This document shows, piece by piece, positions 7,823-14,509 of a stretch of 64,000 nucleotides of DNA. The DNA lies in assembly GCF_900156155.1 (NCBI RefSeq), contig NZ_FTMD01000011.1, positions 62,001-126,000 on the forward strand, given 5' to 3'. Made by a program: the position numbers and the translations under genes. This DNA comes from Aromatoleum tolulyticum. Lineage in GTDB: Bacteria; Pseudomonadota; Gammaproteobacteria; Burkholderiales; Rhodocyclaceae. The notes under the pieces were generated by a model. That model saw only the letters and a list, made by a program, of their open reading frames with translations, was not told the origin of the DNA and ran no database searches. The first letter of the stretch is position 1. Every line of letters begins with the position of its first letter.

Positions 7823-9303
7823 TGCCGCGACTGTCGCTGACGCTGCGCCTGACGCTGCTCTTCGGCGGGCTGTTTGCCGCCGTGCTGCTGGGCCTGGGTA
7901 TCTATATCTCGGCGACGGTCGAGCGCCATTTCGAGGAAGGCGACCTCGTCGAGTTGCACGGCAAGCTCGAACTGGCGCGTTCGGTGCTCGCGCAGGTGGG
8001 CGACGAGGCGGATTTCGCGAACGTCGCGCAGCAACTCGACAGCGCGCTGGTGGGGCACCACAGCCTGTCGATCGCGGTGCTGAGGGACGAGGGCCGCGGC
8101 GAGATCCTGTTCGCGTCGTCGGGGGCGGATTTCCCGGCGCAGGAGGCGCGGGTCGATCCCGGCGGCGATCCGGCCGCCTATCCGCCGGCGCGCACCTGGG
8201 AACAGGGCGGGCACATCTACCGCGGCGTGGTCGCGAGCGCGCGCACGGGCATTGCAGGTGCTCCCGCGGCGCGCGTGGTGGTGTCGATGGACATCGAGCA
8301 TCACCGCGCCTTCATGCGCGACTTCGAGCGTTCGCTGTGGTTTGCGGTGGCGCTGGCGATCGTCGCAACGGGTCTGCTCGGCGCGGTCGCGGCGCGTGGC
8401 GGGCTCGCACCGCTGCGCAAGATGGCGGAGGTCGCGCGCGGCGTCTCGGCGCAGCATCTCGCAGCGCGCATCGACACGCGCAGGCTGCCGGTGGAGCTGG
8501 AGGCGCTGGCGGGCGAGCTCAACGCGATGATGGCGCGGCTCGAGGACGGGTTCCGGCGGCTGAGCGAGTTCTCGTCGGACATCGCGCACGAGCTGCGTAC
8601 GCCGGTGAGCAACCTGATGACGCAGACCGAGGTTGCGCTCGGGCGCGCGCGCAATGCGGACGAATACCGCGAGATCCTGACGTCGAACCTCGAGGAATAC
8701 GAGCGGCTCGCGCGCATGATCGCCGACATGCTTTTCATCGCGCAGGCGGACAACGGCCTGCTGCCGCGGCCGGCCGAAACGCTGTCGCTCGCCGGGGAGG
8801 CGGGCGCACTGGCGGAGTTCTACGAGGCGCTGGTCGAGGAGAAGGGCCTGCGGCTGGAGGTGGGCGGCGATGCGCGCGTGCAGGGCGACCGGCTGATGCT
8901 GCGGCGCGCGGTGTCGAACCTGTTGTCGAACGCGCTGCGCCATGCGGCGCCGGGCGGCGTCGTTCGCATCGCGATCGATACGGCCGGGGGCGAGGCGCGG
9001 CTGGCGGTCAGCAACCCCGGGGAGACGATCCCGCCCGAACATCTCGCGCGCATCTTCGATCGCTTCCATCGCGTCGACCCCGCGCGCTCCCGCCAGGGCG
9101 ACGGCGCAGGGCTGGGGCTCGCGATCACGCGCTCCATCGTCGAAGCGCACGGCGGCCGCGTCGGCGTGGAATCCGCCGGTGGCCTCACCACTTTCACGCT
9201 GTATCTGCCGCTCGCGTCCGCCGATGCGCGATTCGCGGCAGCCGGTGCCCGCGGGACGGAACCTCCGTCCGCCGGAACGGGCCAAACGTCGGCAATCGTC
9301 TGA
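7822..9303 (+). CDS. cusS: Heavy-metal sensor histidine kinase
   Basis: Inner-membrane sensor kinase (493 aa) partnering the regulator just upstream; the two genes overlap at TGATG. It has membrane helix 1 (about 10-30), a periplasmic sensor loop of roughly 140 residues, helix 2 (about 172-192), a HAMP linker, the HisKA box SSDIAHELRTPVSN with phospho-His near residue 256, and an ATPase domain with N-box NLLSNALRHA and the GLGLAI G-box. The architecture fits the CusS/IrlS/CopS family. A GTG three bases earlier is an alternative start. The metal ligands of the sensor loop cannot be assigned by eye. Confidence 0.88.
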   Translation: MPRLSLTLRLTLLFGGLFAAVLLGLGIYISATVERHFEEGDLVELHGKLELARSVLAQVGDEADFANVAQQLDSALVGHHSLSIAVLRDEGRGEILFASSGADFPAQEARVDPGGDPAAYPPARTWEQGGHIYRGVVASARTGIAGAPAARVVVSMDIEHHRAFMRDFERSLWFAVALAIVATGLLGAVAARGGLAPLRKMAEVARGVSAQHLAARIDTRRLPVELEALAGELNAMMARLEDGFRRLSEFSSDIAHELRTPVSNLMTQTEVALGRARNADEYREILTSNLEEYERLARMIADMLFIAQADNGLLPRPAETLSLAGEAGALAEFYEALVEEKGLRLEVGGDARVQGDRLMLRRAVSNLLSNALRHAAPGGVVRIAIDTAGGEARLAVSNPGETIPPEHLARIFDRFHRVDPARSRQGDGAGLGLAITRSIVEAHGGRVGVESAGGLTTFTLYLPLASADARFAAAGARGTEPPSAGTGQTSAIV

Positions 9304-9317
9304 GTTCGAGGAAGATC

Positions 9318-9785
9318 ATGAAGTCGCATACCCCGTCCCGTCCCGCCCGTTCCCTCGCCCTCGTCGCGACGCTGGCGCTGGCCGCCGCGTTCGCGGCGCC
9401 GGTGTTCGCTGCCGGCGAGGAAGTGGTGATGTACAAGGATCCCAACTGCGGCTGCTGCGGCAAGTGGGCCGAGCACATGCGCGCGGCGGGCTTCTCCGTG
9501 AAGGAGATCAAGAGCACCGACATGGGCACGATCAAGCGCGGGGCGGGGGTGCCGCAGGCGCAGGCCTCCTGTCATACTGCCAAGGTTGGCGGGTATTTCG
9601 TCGAAGGGCATGTGCCCGCGGCCGACGTGAAGCGCCTGCTGGCGGAGAAGCCGAAGGTCGCGGGCATCGCGGCGCCGGGCATGCCGCAGGGCTCGCCCGG
9701 TATGGAAGGGCCCTTCCCCGCCGACCGCTACGACGTCGTGAGCGTGACGGCGGACGGCAAGACGCGGGTCTTCGCCAGCCATTGA
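9318..9785 (+). CDS. DUF411 exported metal-binding protein
   Basis: Exported 155-aa protein with a signal peptide (LALAAAFAAPVFAAG) followed by a DUF411 domain. The N-terminal motif MYKDPNCGCCGKWAEHM provides a CxCC thiol cluster, and a later SCHTAKVGGYFVEGHVP segment supplies another Cys and His residues. Family members are found in copper and other metal resistance clusters. The exact role is unknown, but a periplasmic copper-binding or delivery function fits its place 14 bases after cusS. It starts at an ATG preceded by GAGGAAG, a good ribosome site. Confidence 0.85.
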   Translation: MKSHTPSRPARSLALVATLALAAAFAAPVFAAGEEVVMYKDPNCGCCGKWAEHMRAAGFSVKEIKSTDMGTIKRGAGVPQAQASCHTAKVGGYFVEGHVPAADVKRLLAEKPKVAGIAAPGMPQGSPGMEGPFPADRYDVVSVTADGKTRVFASH

Positions 9786-9828
9786 GCCCTCATTGAGCCG
9801 CGTTGCGCGGGGCTCCGGAGAGTCGAAC

Positions 9829-10164
9829 ATGTGCAGGAAACTTGCCGCCGCCCTGGGGGCGGCCGTGTTGCTGACGACGAGCGCGGGGGTGTCCGCGCAG
9901 CAGGCGGGAACCGTCACCGGCGACCGTGCCGGCGACATGACGGCCGACCTTCTGCTCGTACGACCGCTCGGCGTGGTCGGCACGGTGATCGGCGCCGCGG
10001 TGTTCGTCGTTGCGCTGCCCTTCACGCTGCCGACGGGCTCCGCGGGCGATGCCGCGCATGAACTCGTCGGCAAACCGTTCGAGTACACCTTCAACCGCCC
10101 GCTCGGCGACTTCCAGCACTGCGGGGCGGACCGCCACCCGTGCGGCGACCGGCGTGACCCGTAA
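9829..10164 (+). CDS. Exported hypothetical protein of the copper cluster
   Basis: Small 111-aa protein that I cannot assign to a function. It has a signal peptide ([21 protein letters not shown]), a short polar linker, a hydrophobic Gly/Val-rich helix ([22 protein letters not shown]) and a C-terminal tail with a conserved-looking [13 protein letters not shown] segment and two Cys. It may be anchored in the inner membrane by the helix. The start is the ATG at 9829 preceded by CCGGAGAG. It follows the DUF411 gene and overlaps the next gene by 11 bases, so it is probably part of the copper-responsive transcript. Confidence 0.65.
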   Translation: MCRKLAAALGAAVLLTTSAGVSAQQAGTVTGDRAGDMTADLLLVRPLGVVGTVIGAAVFVVALPFTLPTGSAGDAAHELVGKPFEYTFNRPLGDFQHCGADRHPCGDRRDP

Positions 10165-10618
10165 GGCGGGCGGGCGGCTGCATGCCGCGGCGCTCGTCGC
10201 GGTCGCGCTTGTGGGCGTGGCAGGCTGTGGCGGCGGGGCCGAGGGCCGCATCGATCCGAAGGATGCGGCGCAGGTCGCGCGCGGAGAACCGCTGTACCGT
10301 CGCCACTGCGCGTCCTGTCACGGCGCCACGCTCGAAGGGCAGCCCGACTGGCGTCAGCGCAAGGCCGACGGACGGCTGCCGGCGCCGCCGCACGATGCGT
10401 CCGGCCACACCTGGCATCACCCGAACGAGTTGCTCGTGAATATCGTGCGCGACGGCATGGTGCCGCCGTGGGCGCCCGAGGGCTACGCGAGCGACATGCC
10501 GGCGTTCGCCCGCGTGCTGTCCGACGACGAGATCCGCGCGACGCTGGCCTTCATCCAGAGCACCTGGCCGGCCGAGGTGTGGGCCGCGCGCGCGCAGATG
10601 GCGCAGCAGCGGCGCTGA
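10154..10618 (+). CDS. Lipoprotein mono-haem cytochrome c
   Basis: Class I c-type cytochrome (154 aa) on the periplasmic side of a membrane. It begins with a GTG inside the tail of the preceding gene, giving a lipoprotein signal peptide ending in the lipobox VAGC. It binds one covalent haem at HCASCH, and SDMPAF in the C-terminal half is the likely axial Met. Cytochromes of this kind sit next to copper efflux genes in several proteobacteria, where a redox role in periplasmic copper handling has been proposed. That link is inferred. The upstream part of the same open frame (from 10010) overlaps the previous gene and lacks signal-peptide character. Confidence 0.75.
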   Translation: MTRKAGGRLHAAALVAVALVGVAGCGGGAEGRIDPKDAAQVARGEPLYRRHCASCHGATLEGQPDWRQRKADGRLPAPPHDASGHTWHHPNELLVNIVRDGMVPPWAPEGYASDMPAFARVLSDDEIRATLAFIQSTWPAEVWAARAQMAQQRR

Positions 10619-10644
10619 TCGCTCAGGGCAATCGCACCAACTCG

Positions 10645-10742
10645 CGTAGGACGGGAGGAGCGCAGCGTATCCCGCCAATCCAGGCGTTGGAATCCGTCCA
10701 ACCGCCGCGTGGCGGGATGCGCCATGCTCCTCCCGCCGTACG
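10645..10742. repeat. Long imperfect inverted repeat, second repeat family
   Basis: Two 32-base arms (10645-10676 and 10711-10742) are near reverse complements. They are built on cgtaggacgggaggagcg and ggcgggatgcgccatgctcc. The spacer contains a further small hairpin, gttgga-atccg-tccaac. The element fills the gap between the cytochrome gene and azlC. A shorter hairpin of the same style lies just after azlD, so the azlCD pair is bracketed by this repeat family. Confidence 0.7.
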
Positions 10743-10889
10743 TATCCCGCCGATTATCGACAAGATCCACCGGCGACGTCACGCCGACTGCATTCGTGCG
10801 GTTGCCCGGCGTTGAATGACCTTCGCCTGCCGATGCGGCGGCAGGACTGGTATCCTAAAGCGCTTTCCCGTTTCGGGTGAGCTTCCCCA

Positions 10890-11597
10890 ATGAATGAATC
10901 CTTCAAGCGCGGCGCCCGCGAGGGCCTGACGCTGATGCTGCCGATGTCGGTCGGCCTGCTGCCGTGGGCGATCGTCACGGGCGTGGCGATGCGCTCGACC
11001 GGCCTGTCGGCGGTCGAGTCGCTGGGCATGAACCTGATCGTCTATGCGGGCACCGCCCAGCTCGGCACGCTGCCGCTGATCGCTGCCGGCGCGCCGCTGT
11101 GGCTGATCTTCGTCACCGCGCTGGTGCTCAACCTGCGCTTCGTGATCTTCAGCGCCGCGCTGGCGCCGGCCTTCCACGGCGCGTCGTGGTCGAAGCGCCT
11201 GCTGTCGGGCTATCTGCTCGTCGACGGCCTGTTCGTGCTGTGTGCCGACCGGCTGCTGCGCAGCGACGATCCGCATTGGCGCTGGGGCTTCTACGTGGCC
11301 CCGGCGATGCTGTGCTGGAGCATGTGGCAGCTCGGCGGCCTCGTCGGCGTGCTCGGCGCGGGCGTGTTCCCGAAGGATTGGTCGCTGGAGTTCATGACGA
11401 CGATCGCGCTGATGGTGATGCTGGTGCCGATGGTGAAACAGCGCGCGATGCTCGTCGCCGCGCTGGTCGGCGGCCTGGGGGCCGTGCTGTTGCGCGGCTT
11501 GCCGCTCCGGCTCGGCGTCATCGCCGGGATCGCCTTGGGCATCGCGGCCGGTTTCGTTGCCGAGCGCTGGTCGGAGAAGCGGAGGCAGGCATGGTAG
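10890..11597 (+). CDS. azlC: AzlC-family branched-chain amino acid exporter, large subunit
   Basis: Inner-membrane protein (235 aa) of the AzlC/YgaZ family, which works with a small AzlD/YgaH partner to export branched-chain amino acids (or azaleucine) from the cytoplasm. The N-terminal signature is present: FKRGAREGLTLMLPMSVGLLPWAIVTG, quoted in pieces as KRGAREGLTLMLP then LLPWAIVTG. Several hydrophobic helices follow, including a region with NLRFVIFSAALAP. The next gene starts inside its last codons, as in other azlCD pairs. A repeat lies upstream and no regulator gene accompanies it. Confidence 0.87.
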   Translation: MNESFKRGAREGLTLMLPMSVGLLPWAIVTGVAMRSTGLSAVESLGMNLIVYAGTAQLGTLPLIAAGAPLWLIFVTALVLNLRFVIFSAALAPAFHGASWSKRLLSGYLLVDGLFVLCADRLLRSDDPHWRWGFYVAPAMLCWSMWQLGGLVGVLGAGVFPKDWSLEFMTTIALMVMLVPMVKQRAMLVAALVGGLGAVLLRGLPLRLGVIAGIALGIAAGFVAERWSEKRRQAW

Positions 11598-11917
11598 ATG
11601 GGGTATGGCTGTGGCTGACGCTGTTTGCGATCGGCTCGACGACGATCCTCACGCGCGGCAGCTTCGTGCTCGGCGGCGAGGGCGCGCGCCTGCCGCCGGC
11701 GCTGCAGCGTGCGCTGCGTTATGCGCCCGCTGCGGCGCTGTCCGCGCTGATCATGCCGGACCTGCTGCTCGATGCGGGCGCGTTCGACCCGGCGAATCCC
11801 AAGCTCGCGGCCGGCATCGTCGTCGCGCTCGCCGCGGTGCGCTCGCGCAGTCCGTGGCTGCCCTTCATCGCCGGCATGGGCGTGCTCCTCCTGCTGCGCA
11901 AGGGGCTGGGCTGGTAG
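11591..11917 (+). CDS. azlD: AzlD-family transporter small subunit
   Basis: Small inner-membrane partner (108 aa) of AzlC with three or four helices and the family pattern LQRALRYAPAAALSALIMPD. The start ATG lies seven bases inside the end of azlC, so the pair is translationally coupled. Together they should form a branched-chain amino acid exporter. Size and helix spacing are normal for the family. Confidence 0.85.
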   Translation: MVDGVWLWLTLFAIGSTTILTRGSFVLGGEGARLPPALQRALRYAPAAALSALIMPDLLLDAGAFDPANPKLAAGIVVALAAVRSRSPWLPFIAGMGVLLLLRKGLGW

Positions 11918-11931
11918 CGCCGTGATGGTCG

Positions 11932-11966
11932 GTAGGGCGGGATGCGCTTCGCTCCTTCCGCCCTAC
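11932..11966. repeat. Palindromic hairpin between convergent genes
   Basis: GTAGGGCGG (11932-11940) pairs perfectly with CCGCCCTAC (11958-11966) around a tgcgcttcgc loop. It resembles the arms of the larger inverted repeat upstream of azlC. It sits between the convergent ends of azlD and the bestrophin-like gene and may act as a two-way transcription stop. Confidence 0.7.
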
Positions 11967-11997
11967 GATGCTCCGCCGGGTTGGTAGCGGACGGCGC

Positions 11998-12924
11998 TCA
12001 GGTCAGCAGGTAATTCGCGTCGGGGACGGGGGCGGGCGGTGGGGTTTCGCCGAGCATTTCGCGCAGGCTGGCGTCGATGCCGGCGACCAGCGCATCGAGC
12101 GCCAGATCGTTGGGCATCGTGCCGAAGGGATCGTCGATCTCGTCGCTGAGCGCTTCGAGCGCGAAGAAGGTGTAAGAGACGAAACACACGATCAGCGGCG
12201 TCATGATCCCGATCGAATCCACCAGGCCGAACGGCAGCAGCATGCAGTAGAAGTAGGCGCTGCGATGCAGGATCACCGAGTAGGTGAAGGGCAGCGGCGT
12301 GTTGGCGATGCGCTCGCAGCCGCCGAGCGCGCCGGAGAGCTCGTTGAGCGACTGCTCCATCTGCTGCGCGGCGATGGCGTCGAGCTCGCCGGCATCGCGG
12401 CGCGTGCGCAGCCATTCGCCCAGCCACAGCAGGATCAGCGCGGGACCGAAGCGCGCGGTGCGCACGCGCTCGACGAGGTCCATGGGCAGCAGTCCGGCGA
12501 GGTCGGTGTCGCGCGGACGTGCGCGCAGTTGGTTGCGCATCGCCGTCGCGAAGCCGACCAGGCCCAGCACGAACTCGCGCTGCGTCGTGCTCGGCGTGGC
12601 GAGGTTGAGCGCCTGGCGCGCGAGGTTGCGCGCTTCGACGAGGACCGCGCCCCACAGCTTGCGCGCTTCCCAGTAGCGGTCGTAGCTCGCGTTGATGCGG
12701 AAGCCGAGGAAGATCGCGAACGCGACGCCCATCAGCGAGAACGGCGCCGCCGTAAGGGTGACCTTCCAGTGGAAGAGCTGTCCGTGCAGCAGCACGACGG
12801 CGCAGGACAGCGCGAAGATGAACAGTTGCTGGGACAGGATGCGCGGGACGAGCGAGCCGCGGCGGACGAAAAGCAGATGGACCCAGTGCGGGCGGGGACG
12901 GAGGATCACGGCGGGGGCGGGCAT
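11998..12924 (-). CDS. Bestrophin-family anion channel
   Basis: Inner-membrane protein (308 aa) of the bestrophin (UPF0187/YneE) family, homologues of which form pentameric chloride-type anion channels. The sequence has the typical N-terminal helices and the FRINASYDRYWEARKLWG block, followed by a long cytoplasmic helical region and a second hydrophobic pair near VDSIGIMTPLIVCFVSYTFFAL, quoted here only as a location. I place the start at the ATG at 12924 because the longer frame adds 28 residues of unlikely sequence. It is a single gene between a convergent azlD and an upstream rhodanese gene. Its physiological ion is not known. Confidence 0.82.
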   Translation of the reverse strand: MPAPAVILRPRPHWVHLLFVRRGSLVPRILSQQLFIFALSCAVVLLHGQLFHWKVTLTAAPFSLMGVAFAIFLGFRINASYDRYWEARKLWGAVLVEARNLARQALNLATPSTTQREFVLGLVGFATAMRNQLRARPRDTDLAGLLPMDLVERVRTARFGPALILLWLGEWLRTRRDAGELDAIAAQQMEQSLNELSGALGGCERIANTPLPFTYSVILHRSAYFYCMLLPFGLVDSIGIMTPLIVCFVSYTFFALEALSDEIDDPFGTMPNDLALDALVAGIDASLREMLGETPPPAPVPDANYLLT

Positions 12925-13009
12925 GTCGCGGATGCGACGGAAGGCGCGATTCTCGCAGGTTTGGTGCGCCCCTTGGGTGAAATTTGCTGCAGTGCAGCGT
13001 CTGTGCAAC

Positions 13010-13030
13010 GGAGCCGCGGCCTGCGGCTCC
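13010..13030 (-). terminator. Hairpin after the rhodanese gene
   Basis: GGAGCCGC (13010-13017) and GCGGCTCC (13023-13030) form a perfect 8-bp stem with a five-base loop 13 bases beyond the rhodanese stop. There is no clear U-tract, so it may be a weak or Rho-assisted stop. Confidence 0.5.
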
Positions 13031-13042
13031 GCCGCGTTCCCG

Positions 13043-13510
13043 TCAGCAGACCTTGCAGGCTTCGACCGGCAGGCCGCTCCTGATCCAGCCCGGGCCGGCG
13101 GCGCTGCCGCTCATGCCTTCGCGCACGCTGTACACGTTGGTGAAGCCCTGCGCGGCGAGCAGGCGCTGCGCCTGGCCGCTGCGGTTGCCGCTGCGGCAGA
13201 TGAAGGCGATCGGGGTGTCGCGTTTGCCGCCGACGCGGGCGACCACTTCCTTGACGAAACCTTCCGCTCCGCCCGGATGGTACAGGTTGATCGGCGTTGC
13301 GCCCGGTGCGACGCCGGTTTCGCGCCATTCTTCGGGCGTGCGCACGTCGATCAGCGTGATCTTCCCGGCTTTGGCCTTCGCCTGCGCCTCGGCAGGGGTG
13401 ATTTCGGGCACGGCGCCCTGTTGCGCGCGCACGGCCGAAATGGGCAGCAGGAGGGCAGTTGCGGCGAGCAGCAGCGCACGACGGGTCAGGAGACGGACGG
13501 GAAGGGTCAT
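13043..13510 (-). CDS. Exported single-domain rhodanese
   Basis: Periplasmic rhodanese-like protein (155 aa), probably a sulfurtransferase acting on thiosulfate or a persulfide. The N-terminus RRALLLAATALLLPISAVRAQ looks like a signal peptide with a twin Arg. The domain includes LIDVRTPEEW and the active-site loop CRSGNRS, with the nucleophilic Cys in FICRSGNRSGQAQ. Its length fits one domain, so it lacks the inactive N-terminal rhodanese half of the two-domain type. It lies between the bestrophin and PepSY genes with no clear operon partner. Confidence 0.88.
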   Translation of the reverse strand: MTLPVRLLTRRALLLAATALLLPISAVRAQQGAVPEITPAEAQAKAKAGKITLIDVRTPEEWRETGVAPGATPINLYHPGGAEGFVKEVVARVGGKRDTPIAFICRSGNRSGQAQRLLAAQGFTNVYSVREGMSGSAAGPGWIRSGLPVEACKVC

Positions 13511-13617
13511 GACGAACTCCGGGAGGATGAGGCTGACGGTGCGTCTTTCTGAGACCGGCCTCCGGTTGCTGAGTTCGTCATATTAGCATGTGCTTGTATA
13601 TGGACGGAGTCCGCGTT

Positions 13618-14259
13618 TCAGCCCGCGAACCACGCCAGCCCGGTCGCGACGGCGAGGCCGCCGCTCGCGAGCAGCGCGAGCCGTCGCGGTGAGCCGTGCA
13701 GCCGGCCCCACAGCCAGAAGCCGGACAGGCCGAGAAAGGCGAGGCCGAGCGCGGCGGCGTCCGACAGCAGCACCCAAGCGGGACCCGTGCCGATCGCCAT
13801 GTGCAGGCGTGCGAGGTAGAGCCACAGGTTGGGCTTGGTGCGCTTGGCTTCGGCCTGGCTGCTGCCCACCCAGTAGTCGATCTGCACCGTTTCCGAAGGC
13901 GTGTCCGCGCGCAGGATCCAGCGCTCGGGTTGCCGGATGTCGCCGCCGCCCCAGCCCACCGCCTTTGCGGGTTCGACGCGGGGCTTGAGCGTCGCCGCGT
14001 CGAGTCCCAGCGCCGGCGCGAGCGCCGCGGCGAGCGCCGCAGGATCGGCAGGTCTCGCCTCGATGGGCAGCAGCTGGGTGACCTCCTTGCGGTCGAGCGC
14101 GGGGATCTTCATCTCGGCGCGGTGGTTGAGCAGGAAGCCGGTGGTCGCGAACAGCAGCAGCATCGCGGCGAGCGCAAGGCCGAACCAGGCGTGGATGCGG
14201 CGCAGCCACTTCTGCGAGTTGCCGCGATGGCTGGGCGGGCGGTGGTGGAGGTGGATCAC
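13618..14259 (-). CDS. PepSY-associated transmembrane protein
   Basis: Inner-membrane protein (213 aa) of the PepSY-associated TM-helix family, often encoded beside TonB-dependent siderophore receptors and thought to help reduce or release imported iron. It starts with a His-rich stretch (MIHLHHRPPSHRG), then the first helix (HAWFGLALAAMLLLFATTGF), a periplasmic domain, a central helix pair and a C-terminal helix. It is shorter than the 350-500 aa members. Its start lies only seven bases after the stop of the decayed receptor fragment upstream, implying that the lost receptor and this gene were once an operon. Confidence 0.75.
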   Translation of the reverse strand: MIHLHHRPPSHRGNSQKWLRRIHAWFGLALAAMLLLFATTGFLLNHRAEMKIPALDRKEVTQLLPIEARPADPAALAAALAPALGLDAATLKPRVEPAKAVGWGGGDIRQPERWILRADTPSETVQIDYWVGSSQAEAKRTKPNLWLYLARLHMAIGTGPAWVLLSDAAALGLAFLGLSGFWLWGRLHGSPRRLALLASGGLAVATGLAWFAG

Positions 14260-14266
14260 GGCGGGC

Positions 14267-14455
14267 TCAGAAGCTCAGTTTTGCGGAGAGGCGGAGTGTA
14301 CGCGGCATGCCGACCGCGAGCAGCGGACTGTTGGAATTGACGCGGCTGTCGCCGGCCGCGGCCCAGTAGCGCTCGTCGGTGACGTTCTCGAGGTTCGCGA
14401 CGAGGCAGCGTCGAGCCTGGTGCGGTAACGCGCGCCGAGTCGTGGCAGGTGAAAG
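14267..14455 (-). pseudogene. C-terminal relic of a second TonB-dependent receptor
   Basis: Reading the minus strand back from the stop at 14267-14269 gives a receptor tail: ANLENVTDERYWAAAGDSR, then a loop, then MPRTLRLSAKLSF with the terminal Phe of outer-membrane beta-barrels. About 50 residues are in frame. Further upstream, receptor-like sequence (LGARYRTRLD) continues in another frame near 14405-14440, so a frameshift or small deletion lies there and the rest of the gene is gone. The tail differs from that of the intact neighbour (NVFDREYWATAHGS), so it is a different receptor and not a simple tandem copy of the neighbour's end. Confidence 0.75.
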
Positions 14456-14473
14456 CGTCGACCCGGGCCTGAT

Positions 14474-14497
14474 CCCGGCCGTCGGCAGGCGGCCGGG
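14474..14497 (-). terminator. GC-rich hairpin after the TonB receptor gene
   Basis: CCCGGCCG (14474-14481) and CGGCCGGG (14490-14497) form a perfect 8-bp stem around tcggcagg, 12 bases beyond the receptor stop. No U-tract follows on the minus strand, so termination here is only likely. Confidence 0.45.
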
Positions 14498-14509
14498 AGG
14501 ACGAGACGA

